A stretch of 13,378 nt of DNA from Acidobacteriota bacterium (GTDB taxonomy: Bacteria; Acidobacteriota; Terriglobia; UBA7540), in NCBI GenBank assembly GCA_021784615.1, contig JAJYHU010000060.1, positions 1 to 13,378 of the forward strand. The letters are read 5' to 3'. A program made the translations under genes and the position numbers. The notes below the pieces were generated by a model, which saw nothing but the letters and a program-made list of their open reading frames with translations, had not been told where the DNA came from and did no database searches. This document shows positions 7,896 through 13,378 of the stretch, in pieces; the first letter of the stretch is position 1, and every line of letters begins with the position of its first letter.

Positions 7896-8063
7896 ATGAG
7901 TCCTCGAAAACCACCCAAGCGAAACCCCTTTTCCGTCTCCAAAGAGGTCAAACGCCGGGCGCGAGAGCAGGTGGGTTCTCCTCCACCCAGCCAACGCCAC
8001 GAAAACCGGCGAAAGAAGCCTCCAAAACACAAGAAGCTCGAAGAAATTGAGGAGTTCGGCTAG
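7896..8063 (+). CDS. Small highly basic hypothetical protein (55 residues)
   Basis: An ATG-to-TAG frame encodes 55 residues beginning MSPRKPPKRNPFSVSKEVKR. The composition is striking: lysine- and arginine-rich throughout, with two proline-rich basic blocks (near residues 4-10 and 39-47), a predicted helix around VSKEVKRRAREQV, and a short acidic C-terminus LEEIEEFG. Such a biased but ordered pattern suggests a real nucleic-acid- or ribosome-associated small protein. It fits better than the overlapping GTG frame (7775-8050), whose translation is featureless. The ribosome-binding site is weak (only GGTTGGTG-like sequence upstream), and an in-frame stop at 7842-7844 limits extension. The gene lies downstream of the mannosidase and converges with the VWA gene, 52 bp from its stop. 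I do not recognise a named family; the function is unknown. Confidence 0.5.
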   Translation: MSPRKPPKRNPFSVSKEVKRRAREQVGSPPPSQRHENRRKKPPKHKKLEEIEEFG

Positions 8064-8115
8064 CGGAGAGTTGGCGAGAACAGGTTCGAACCCATCAGCA
8101 AAACCCCGAACTTGT

Positions 8116-9357
8116 CTAATGGATATGCTTGATTTTCCTCTGCATGTAATCCATCAAGAGATATTGGCCAAGCGTGTAAGGCGTGGTGAAGTAAGCTTTG
8201 CCGCGGCAGATTTCCGTGACTTTCTGGACAAAGTTCATCAAGCCATAGTCGGAAGCCAGCATGAAAGTATTGATGAGAATTCCGTTGCGCCGGCAGCGGG
8301 CCACTTCATGCAGCGTTTCCGAGACCACCAGGGGATCAAGGCCGAAAGCATTTTTGTATATCCGGCCGTCTTCGAGCGTTAGAGCGGAAGGCTTGCCGTC
8401 GGTGATCATAACGATCTGCCGCATGTCCTTCTTTTGCCGTGACAAGATGCGCTGCGCCAGGCGTAATCCCTCACGTGTGTTGGTGTAGTAAGGACCCACC
8501 TTGACTCTGGCCAGTCCCTGGAGGGGAATCTCTTCTGCTGAATCGTGGAACAGCACCATGTGGAGGCTGTCGCCGGCAAATTGCGTTCGGATCAAGTGGG
8601 TCAGCGCCAGCGCCACTTTCTTTGCGGGCGTAAAACGGTCTTCACCGTAAAGGATCATGCTGTGGCTGCAATCGAGCATCAGAACCGTCGCGCAGGAGCT
8701 TTGGTATTCACACTGGCGTACTTGGAGGTCCTGGTATTCGAGATCGAGCGGCAGGGTCAGGCCGTTGCGCTTGATCGCGGAGAGCAATGTGGAGTTGACA
8801 TCAAGGTTCAGTGTGTCGCCAAACTCATAGCGACGGCTTGATCCGCCGGATTCGACGCCCGTCGCCAGTTCGCGCGTATCGTGCCGTCCAAAACTCGATT
8901 TGCCGAGCGAACCGAGAAGATCCTTCAGGGTCTTATAACCGAGGAAGTCGAGAGCTTTGTCCGTGATTTCGAACTTCGCCTCGCCTAGAGACTCTCTTGC
9001 CTGGCCCTGCCAGGGCGGGCCGATGGCGCCTTGCTGGGGCTGCTCGATTGAGACGTAACCCTCGTTGGCCAGTCGTTCGAGCAGCTGGTCGAGGGCTTGG
9101 GACAGGCGGGAATTCTCCGGATTTTGCAGCATCTCTTCCAGCATCTCCGGAGGTATTTTCCCCTGCCGCTCCAAAGCCTCCAGAAGAGCCTGGCGCAACT
9201 GATCCATGGTCCGTTCGGAGTCCATTTCGTAGACGCCGTAATATTGATTGAAGAATCCGCTATCGAGCAGGAAGTCCTGCAAGAGCTGCATCAGATCTTC
9301 TGCACTCAGGCCGTCGAAGGGGTCCGCAACGTATTTGCCGTACTTGATGAACTTCAT
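8116..9357 (-). CDS. VWA-domain protein, partner of the MoxR-like ATPase
   Basis: This 413-residue cytoplasmic protein probably works with the ATPase encoded 45 bp upstream on the same strand. The N-terminal half (about 1-205) is helical and charged, with no recognised fold. The C-terminal half is a von Willebrand A domain with a complete metal-ion-dependent adhesion site: Asp229-x-Ser231-x-Ser233 (LMLDCSHSM), a Thr in YYTNTREGL (Thr294), and Asp320 in IVMITDGKPS. An intact MIDAS implies Mg-dependent ligand binding. MoxR-VWA and magnesium-chelatase-like pairs use this arrangement, with the VWA protein coupling ATPase motion to a target protein or metal site. There is no signal peptide or transmembrane segment. 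The ATG at 9357 has only a modest GGGGAC ribosome-binding site, so it may rely on readthrough from the ATPase gene. The target is unknown. Confidence 0.85.
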   Translation of the reverse strand: MKFIKYGKYVADPFDGLSAEDLMQLLQDFLLDSGFFNQYYGVYEMDSERTMDQLRQALLEALERQGKIPPEMLEEMLQNPENSRLSQALDQLLERLANEGYVSIEQPQQGAIGPPWQGQARESLGEAKFEITDKALDFLGYKTLKDLLGSLGKSSFGRHDTRELATGVESGGSSRRYEFGDTLNLDVNSTLLSAIKRNGLTLPLDLEYQDLQVRQCEYQSSCATVLMLDCSHSMILYGEDRFTPAKKVALALTHLIRTQFAGDSLHMVLFHDSAEEIPLQGLARVKVGPYYTNTREGLRLAQRILSRQKKDMRQIVMITDGKPSALTLEDGRIYKNAFGLDPLVVSETLHEVARCRRNGILINTFMLASDYGLMNFVQKVTEICRGKAYFTTPYTLGQYLLMDYMQRKIKHIH

Positions 9358-9402
9358 CGGATGGCGCCGTCCCCGTCTTGCGAAAATAGCGCGGCCGGGT
9401 TC

Positions 9403-10869
9403 TTAGTTGAGTGAACGCCGGCGCGGGCTGAGTCTTTCCGCTTCCTCGTCCAGCGTCTCCGTATTCTGGCGCTTGACGAAGTAACCGAGTTCCTCGTTGC
9501 GGCTGATTTTCTTCAGCGCGTAAAGCCCCTCCAAGATGAATTCGGCGCCGGAAACCAGCAACGCGGGATCGTCTTTGGCCTTGAAGCCGAGCCTATGAGT
9601 CATTTCTAGAAGACCCTGGATTTTTTTGAATTGTGAATAGAGTTCACTGGTGGAACTGTCGTCATGATATTTCAAAGTTCCACCCAGCTCAAACCATTGG
9701 ACCAAGGGATGCATCGGCACGTTGTCGAAATGTTTCTTGAAGACGCGCGCGGTCGCCTGCCGGATGACATCGCGGGCCACGTTTTCAGCGCCGCGCAACT
9801 CCCCTTCGTATTCGAGTTCAAACTTGCCGGTTAGTGATGTCAGCCCTGCGTAAATGTCGGATGGCCGCGGGGCGGCCAGTTTCTCGCCCTTGACGAGGGC
9901 GCGGCGCTCGGCGTTCGAAATCACGTTCTCAAGGCAGGTGATCGGCATGCGCTGGCTGACGCCGCTTCGCTTGTCAATCTTCTTTTCCTCACGCGCCTCG
10001 AAGGCGACCGTCTCGATCATTTCCCGGATAAACTCCGGAACCACCAGGTGAATTGCGCCGCCTCGTTCGCTCCAGGCTTCTTGCGCGGTGATGGCGATTC
10101 CGTGTTCGAGCGTTGAGGGATAATGGGTGCGGACTTCCGATCCGATTCGGTCTTTCAGCGGAGTAATAATTTTGCCTCGGGCCGTGTAGTCTTCCGGGTT
10201 AGCGGTGAACACCAGTTCCACGTCCATGGGCAGGCGTACCGGGTAACCCTTAATTTGAACGTCGCCTTCCTGCATGATGTTGAATAGCCCAACTTGAATC
10301 TTTCCGGCCAAGTCCGGCAGTTCATTAATGGCGAAAATGCCCCGATTGGCGCGAGGGAGCAGGCCGTAATGGATGGTCAGCTCGCTCGATAGCGCATGCC
10401 CGCCCCGGGCGGCTTTGATGGGGTCCAGGTCGCCGATGATATCTGCGATGGTCACGTCGGGAGTCGCCAGCTTCTCCACATAGCGTTGCTCGCGGGGCAG
10501 ATAGTCGATGGGCGTCTGGTCCCCGGATGTGGCCATGAGTTCGTGGCAGGCGCGGCAGATCGGTTTCAAGGGATCGTCGTTGATTTCACACCCCGCCACA
10601 AAAGGAACTTCTTCATCGAGGAGTGAAACCAGGGAACGCAGGATGCGGCTCTTGGCCTGGCCCCTCAGCCCCAGCAAAATAAAGTTGTGCCGCGAAAGAA
10701 TGGCGTTCGAGATCTGCGGAATGACTGTGTCTTCAAATCCTACGATGCCGGGAAAGATGACCTCGCCATAATGAAGCTTACGGATGAGATTGGCTCGCAT
10801 CTCATCCTTTACGCTCCGGCTGCGGTAACTGGATTGCCTGAGTTCACCCAAAGTCTTAGGTTTTGACAT
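9403..10869 (-). CDS. MoxR-like / magnesium chelatase-type AAA+ ATPase
   Basis: This is a 488-residue AAA+ ATPase, the first gene of a two-gene operon with the VWA protein. The Walker A motif is GLRGQAKS (residues 67-74). The Walker B region is GIFAINELPDL with Asn182-Glu183. Sensor 1 lies in FTANPEDYT (Asn224), and Arg241 in PLKDRIGSE is a probable arginine finger. KLATPDVTIADIIGDLDPIK is a strongly conserved stretch of this subgroup. These features fit the MoxR/ChlI clade, whose members form hexameric rings that remodel proteins or insert metals with a VWA partner. The N-terminal third contains Cys94, Cys105 and Cys108-His109 (PICRACHE), a spacing that could bind a metal; as far as I recall, relatives have other residues there. 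No membrane segment is present. The ATG at 10869 has a GAGGGG-type ribosome-binding site and a promoter close upstream. The substrate is unknown. Confidence 0.88.
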   Translation of the reverse strand: MSKPKTLGELRQSSYRSRSVKDEMRANLIRKLHYGEVIFPGIVGFEDTVIPQISNAILSRHNFILLGLRGQAKSRILRSLVSLLDEEVPFVAGCEINDDPLKPICRACHELMATSGDQTPIDYLPREQRYVEKLATPDVTIADIIGDLDPIKAARGGHALSSELTIHYGLLPRANRGIFAINELPDLAGKIQVGLFNIMQEGDVQIKGYPVRLPMDVELVFTANPEDYTARGKIITPLKDRIGSEVRTHYPSTLEHGIAITAQEAWSERGGAIHLVVPEFIREMIETVAFEAREEKKIDKRSGVSQRMPITCLENVISNAERRALVKGEKLAAPRPSDIYAGLTSLTGKFELEYEGELRGAENVARDVIRQATARVFKKHFDNVPMHPLVQWFELGGTLKYHDDSSTSELYSQFKKIQGLLEMTHRLGFKAKDDPALLVSGAEFILEGLYALKKISRNEELGYFVKRQNTETLDEEAERLSPRRRSLN

Positions 10870-10885
10870 AGCCCCTCTTCCCCTG

Positions 10886-10915
10886 ATTATACGCGCGTCA
10901 TTTGAACGAACTCAA
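10886..10915 (-). promoter_or_regulatory. Sigma-70-type promoter of the ATPase-VWA operon
   Basis: Reading the minus strand, TTGAGT (10915-10910) and TATAAT (10891-10886) are separated by 18 bp. The -10 element is a perfect consensus and the -35 matches 4 of 6 positions. The expected transcription start is only about 10 bases before the ATG at 10869, so the leader barely covers the ribosome-binding site. This marks the ATPase gene as the first gene of its operon, independent of the DUF481 gene upstream. Confidence 0.65.
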
Positions 10916-10941
10916 CGGGGGATCTAAAAGCGCTGAGCTAC

Positions 10942-10980
10942 GCCCGATGAATGGCGAAACGCCCCCGGCAAAGATCGGGC
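10942..10980. other. Nested inverted repeat between the DUF481 gene and the ATPase promoter
   Basis: GCCCGAT (10942-10948) and ATCGGGC (10974-10980) are perfect inverted copies enclosing a smaller hairpin, GGCG-AAA-CGCC (10953-10963). It lies 54 bp after the DUF481 stop and upstream of the ATPase promoter, where a 3' stem-loop of the DUF481 transcript would be expected. No T-run follows, so rho-independent termination is not shown. Confidence 0.35.
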
Positions 10981-11034
10981 CAATCAGGGCTTTTCGGGCC
11001 TTATTCCATCCTGAGGGGAGCAAAACCGACTCAC

Positions 11035-12165
11035 TCAAAAATACAGCAGCACCGCGGATTGCCTGCCCCAAAAGCGAATGCCCAGGCCCGTGCTGAGCGT
11101 GGCATTGTTTTTGTGATTGTTCGGCAGAGGATTGCTGAGGTAAAAATCCACGAAGCTCACGGAAAAAGAGAGCCGCTGGGTCAAAGGGACGGCAAGCGCC
11201 GTGCTGGTGTCGAACCGATACTCGCCAGTCCGGGTAAGGTTGGGATAAAAACTGATTGCATGGATAACGTTCACCCACTTGGTCACTTTTGCGGTGATCT
11301 TGTCTCCTACCAGAGCTTCAGCGCTGTTCTGGAGCAGGCTGGTGCCGGGCGGGAGCGGGAAAGCGCTGGTGTTTTCAAGGTTCGTTCGAACGTAGGTCAA
11401 GCCGCCCAGCACGCTGACATCGATCTTGGGGCGATGCAGGATGTCCCGGCCAAAGCCGCCGCCGTAGGTCTGGCGGAGTTTGATTCCCTGCGGCTGGATG
11501 TAATCGTACTGTGCGATGGCGAAGAGGAAATTTTTGTTTTCGAACAAACGGTCCTGGCGAAGGCCGCTGCTGAAGGTGTTGGAAGTGATCTCGGCGGATG
11601 AACTTGAGGACTTTGCATGCGAAAAAAGGGCGGTCAGGGAAAAGTTGCTTCTCCACTTTACGGGCAGGCCGGGAATCTTCGGCTGGAGGCGCGTGGCGTT
11701 TATATTGGCGGTGAGGCTGCGCGCCTGGGTATCGCCTGTGATCAGGCTATAACCCAGGTTTGTCATACCGGTCCATTCCTGCCAGGGCTTGGCGTGGATG
11801 GTTTTTTGGAGTTTAGCGAAATTCTTTTCGGGATAGGCCGCAAGAAAATGTTCAACGGGCTGCGCCCCGGCGGGTGTGCTCGGAACCACTTGCCACTTTC
11901 CTTGGGGAGTGACTTCAAGTGTTCCTTGCACCGTTGAATCCTTGGGGAGCAAAACGACGGCTGGAGTTGTCGTTTCAAAGGATTCGATCTTGCTCACATC
12001 CACGGTGATTTCACCCACCACGTCGGATTTGAACAGAAGGCTTCCACCCACAACTCGCTCCCAAGTTCCGTTGAGGACGTCGCCATTCTTCAGGCGGAGG
12101 ACGTCGGCGTGAACGGAAATAGCCCATCCGAAAAACAGCATGAGGAAAAAGATGCACTCGCGCAT
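11035..12165 (-). CDS. DUF481-family outer-membrane beta-barrel protein
   Basis: This is a 376-residue envelope protein. Residues 1-20 (MRECIFFLMLFFGWAISVHA) form a signal peptide with a likely cut after VHA. A short beta-rich N-terminal module follows (about 21-95): DVLRLKNGDVLNGTWERV then GEITVDVSKIESFET, typical of small domains found before DUF481. From about residue 128 the protein consists of alternating beta strands (WTGMTNLGYSLITGDTQARS onward) ending in an aromatic C-terminal residue (AVLLYF), as expected for an outer-membrane barrel. The family is widespread in Gram-negative bacteria and mostly uncharacterised, with a few members linked to salt or alkali stress. The start at 12165 has AGGAG about 11 bases upstream. 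No partner gene is evident; it is followed, on the same strand, by the separately promoted ATPase operon. The fold is well supported, the function is not. Confidence 0.8.
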   Translation of the reverse strand: MRECIFFLMLFFGWAISVHADVLRLKNGDVLNGTWERVVGGSLLFKSDVVGEITVDVSKIESFETTTPAVVLLPKDSTVQGTLEVTPQGKWQVVPSTPAGAQPVEHFLAAYPEKNFAKLQKTIHAKPWQEWTGMTNLGYSLITGDTQARSLTANINATRLQPKIPGLPVKWRSNFSLTALFSHAKSSSSSAEITSNTFSSGLRQDRLFENKNFLFAIAQYDYIQPQGIKLRQTYGGGFGRDILHRPKIDVSVLGGLTYVRTNLENTSAFPLPPGTSLLQNSAEALVGDKITAKVTKWVNVIHAISFYPNLTRTGEYRFDTSTALAVPLTQRLSFSVSFVDFYLSNPLPNNHKNNATLSTGLGIRFWGRQSAVLLYF

Positions 12166-12184
12166 AGGGGTGTAACTCCTGATA

Positions 12185-12371
12185 TTGGAATTTCGCTCTC
12201 CTCCCGTGCTTTTGCCTCCGGGCGCTCGCCGGCCGTTTGTTTGTAACGTTCTTCTATATGCAGGGGCACAACGCCATCGGGCGGAAACGCAACCTTAAGC
12301 GGAAAGACAGGAAGCAGCAGACCCTTTATCGTGGCCTCTTCTTCTGCCCGCCCCGCCGGGCCGACAATCAT
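12185..12371 (-). pseudogene. Probable N-terminal remnant of a Lon substrate-binding-domain protein
   Basis: On the minus strand this stretch translates to GLLLPVFPLKVAFPPDGVVP followed by LHIEERYKQ. That resembles the start of Lon N-terminal (substrate-binding) domain proteins, whose usual pattern is LPLFPL-V-LFPG-PLPLHIFEERY. The match covers only about 45 residues. The Phe normally found between HI and EERY is missing, consistent with a 3-base deletion. The similarity fades after the stretch EAKAREESE. The frame runs into the DUF481 gene, whose start is at 12165, so there is no room for the rest of a roughly 200-residue domain. I read it as a truncated, decaying gene whose 3' part was lost. 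This rests on motif recall, so moderate doubt remains. Confidence 0.45.
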
Positions 12372-12497
12372 GCCAGGCCACGCCTTCTGGTGCGCCGGCC
12401 AGAAAGCATCAAGATGCAACTGATTCTAGCACGAGTGCGCCTGAGCGCTTTGCGATTTGGCCTGCCCGAATGACGGGGATCAGCCTGGACTCTCATG

Positions 12498-12503
12498 TAT
12501 AAT
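12498..12503 (+). promoter_or_regulatory. Probable -10 element of the gatB promoter
   Basis: TATAAT is a perfect -10 consensus 80 bp before the gatB start. No good -35 hexamer lies 16-18 bp upstream (the sequence there is GGGGAT), so an activator or another contact may compensate. The predicted leader of about 75 bases contains a small stem, GCGGG (12516-12520) with CCCGC (12535-12539). Confidence 0.5.
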
Positions 12504-12583
12504 AGTGGCCTGCTGGCGGGTAAAAAGGCGAAGCCCCGCGTAGAGGCGCATTTGGGCCAAGATCAAGAGAATCGGGAGCAGCA

Positions 12584-13378
12584 ATGTCTACAGCAACAAC
12601 CACTTCCCCGGATGTTTTGTCGGGATACGAGCCGGTGATCGGGCTGGAGGTCCACGTTCAGCTTTCGACCCGGTCTAAGATCTTCTGCTCGTGCTCGACG
12701 CACTTTGGTGATCCTCCGAACCAGAATACCTGTCCGGTCTGTTTGGGACTACCGGGCGCGCTGCCGGTCCTGAACCGCGACGCCGTAGCCATGGCCATGA
12801 AGGCAGCGCTGGCGCTCAATTGCGCCATCAATCCTCACTCCCGCTTTGCGCGTAAGAACTACTTTTACCCCGACCTGCCCAAAGGGTATCAAATCTCCCA
12901 GTATGATGAGCCGCTCGCCGAACATGGCTGGGTGGACATCTCAGTGGATGGCGGCTTAAAACGGGTGGGAGTTACCCGCGTGCACATGGAAGAAGACGCC
13001 GGCAAGTCTCTCCATGAGGGATTCCCGGATTCCGATGAAAAGACCTACATCGACCTTAACCGTTCCGGGGTGCCGCTGATTGAAATTGTCAGCGAGCCGG
13101 AGTTGCGCTCGCCGGAGGAAGCGTACGATTATCTGACTCGCCTGAAGACCCTGATGCTCTATCTGGAAGTTTCTGACTGCAACATGGAAGAAGGCAGCTT
13201 GAGGGTGGACGCCAACGTCAGCGTGCGCAGAAGAGGGGCGACGGAATTTGGAACCAAGACGGAGGTGAAAAACCTTAATTCTTTCCGGTTCCTTCAAAGG
13301 GCGCTGGCCTATGAAGTGGGAAGGCAAATTGAAGTGCTGGAAAGCGGCGGCGAAATCCAGCAGGAGACGCGGTTGTTC
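12584..13378 (+). CDS. gatB: Asp-tRNA(Asn)/Glu-tRNA(Gln) amidotransferase subunit B, N-terminal part (3' end outside window)
   Basis: This is the first 265 residues of GatB, the kinase/transamidase subunit of the GatCAB complex that converts mischarged Glu-tRNA(Gln) and Asp-tRNA(Asn) into Gln-tRNA(Gln) and Asn-tRNA(Asn). The diagnostic stretches are present in order: YEPVIGLEVHVQLSTRSKIF (15-34), a zinc-type cysteine set Cys35-x-Cys37 and Cys50-x2-Cys53 (NTCPVCLGLPGALP), RKNYFYPDLPKGYQISQYD, VHMEEDAGKS, DLNRSGVPLIEIVSEPE, and GSLRVDANVSVRRRG with EVKNLNSF. The frame is open to the window end; the full protein is usually about 480 residues, so roughly the C-terminal 45 percent is missing. The ATG at 12584 follows a GGGAG ribosome-binding site. 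A TATAAT lies 80 bp upstream. No gatA or gatC is adjacent on the upstream side. The identity is firm. Confidence 0.96.
   Translation, partial: MSTATTTSPDVLSGYEPVIGLEVHVQLSTRSKIFCSCSTHFGDPPNQNTCPVCLGLPGALPVLNRDAVAMAMKAALALNCAINPHSRFARKNYFYPDLPKGYQISQYDEPLAEHGWVDISVDGGLKRVGVTRVHMEEDAGKSLHEGFPDSDEKTYIDLNRSGVPLIEIVSEPELRSPEEAYDYLTRLKTLMLYLEVSDCNMEEGSLRVDANVSVRRRGATEFGTKTEVKNLNSFRFLQRALAYEVGRQIEVLESGGEIQQETRLF

Noticed and set aside
7775..8050. 91-codon GTG frame immediately after the mannosidase stop
   Set aside because: Its translation is featureless, while the overlapping frame 7896-8063 shows ordered basic/proline composition; both are unlikely to be coding.
8083..8092. GGTTCGAACC, resembling a tRNA T-arm
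   Set aside because: It is a perfect palindrome, but no acceptor, D- or anticodon stem can be built around it, so there is no tRNA gene.
10951..11601. 216-codon plus-strand open frame
   Set aside because: It is antisense to the DUF481 gene, whose signal peptide and barrel strands are clear; the plus-strand translation shows no motif.
12516..12539. Riboswitch or attenuator in the gatB leader
   Set aside because: Only a 5-bp stem is visible in a leader of about 75 bases; there is no recognisable conserved RNA motif such as a T-box.
12956..13327. 123-codon minus-strand open frame
   Set aside because: It is entirely antisense to gatB, which is unmistakable on the plus strand.

Overview
The window looks like a chromosomal segment of an Acidobacteriota-like soil bacterium. 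This rests on gene content rather than any marker gene: an ECF sigma factor with a small zinc-binding anti-sigma protein, exported sulfatase / phosphoesterase / glycosidase genes, a MoxR-like ATPase paired with a VWA protein, and moderately high GC with strong Shine-Dalgarno sites. No rRNA, tRNA, CRISPR array, transposase or phage gene was found.

Layout. Positions 1-436 (+) hold the 3' end of an ECF sigma factor gene and its short ZAS-type anti-sigma factor. Positions 437-804 have no recognisable gene. Positions 805-2269 (-) hold a Tat-type sulfatase gene broken by one frameshift, caused by a 4-bp tandem duplication. A 578-bp divergent spacer follows. Positions 2848-7774 (+) hold two exported enzymes: a PF04185-type phosphoesterase (phospholipase C / acid phosphatase) and a 1124-residue GH38 alpha-mannosidase. 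A 55-codon basic protein gene (7896-8063, +) comes next. Positions 8116-10869 (-) hold a MoxR-like AAA+ ATPase and its VWA partner, with a clear promoter just upstream. Positions 11035-12165 (-) encode a DUF481-type outer-membrane protein. The 12166-12583 spacer contains what looks like the remnant of a Lon substrate-binding-domain gene (-) and a TATAAT promoter for gatB. The gatB gene (12584 onward, +) runs off the end.

Functional reading. The sulfatase, phosphoesterase and mannosidase all carry export signals. Together they suggest extracytoplasmic scavenging of sulfated, phosphorylated or mannose-containing substrates, although the sulfatase is inactive as read. The ATPase/VWA pair resembles MoxR-VWA modules thought to act as metal-dependent chaperone or metal-insertion machines; its target is not evident here. 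GatB is housekeeping tRNA-dependent amidotransferase.

No clearly new multi-gene system was found. The observations most worth checking are the frameshifted sulfatase with an exact 4-bp duplication, the Lon-domain fragment before the DUF481 gene, the ATPase/VWA pair with a cysteine cluster in the ATPase, and the small basic protein.
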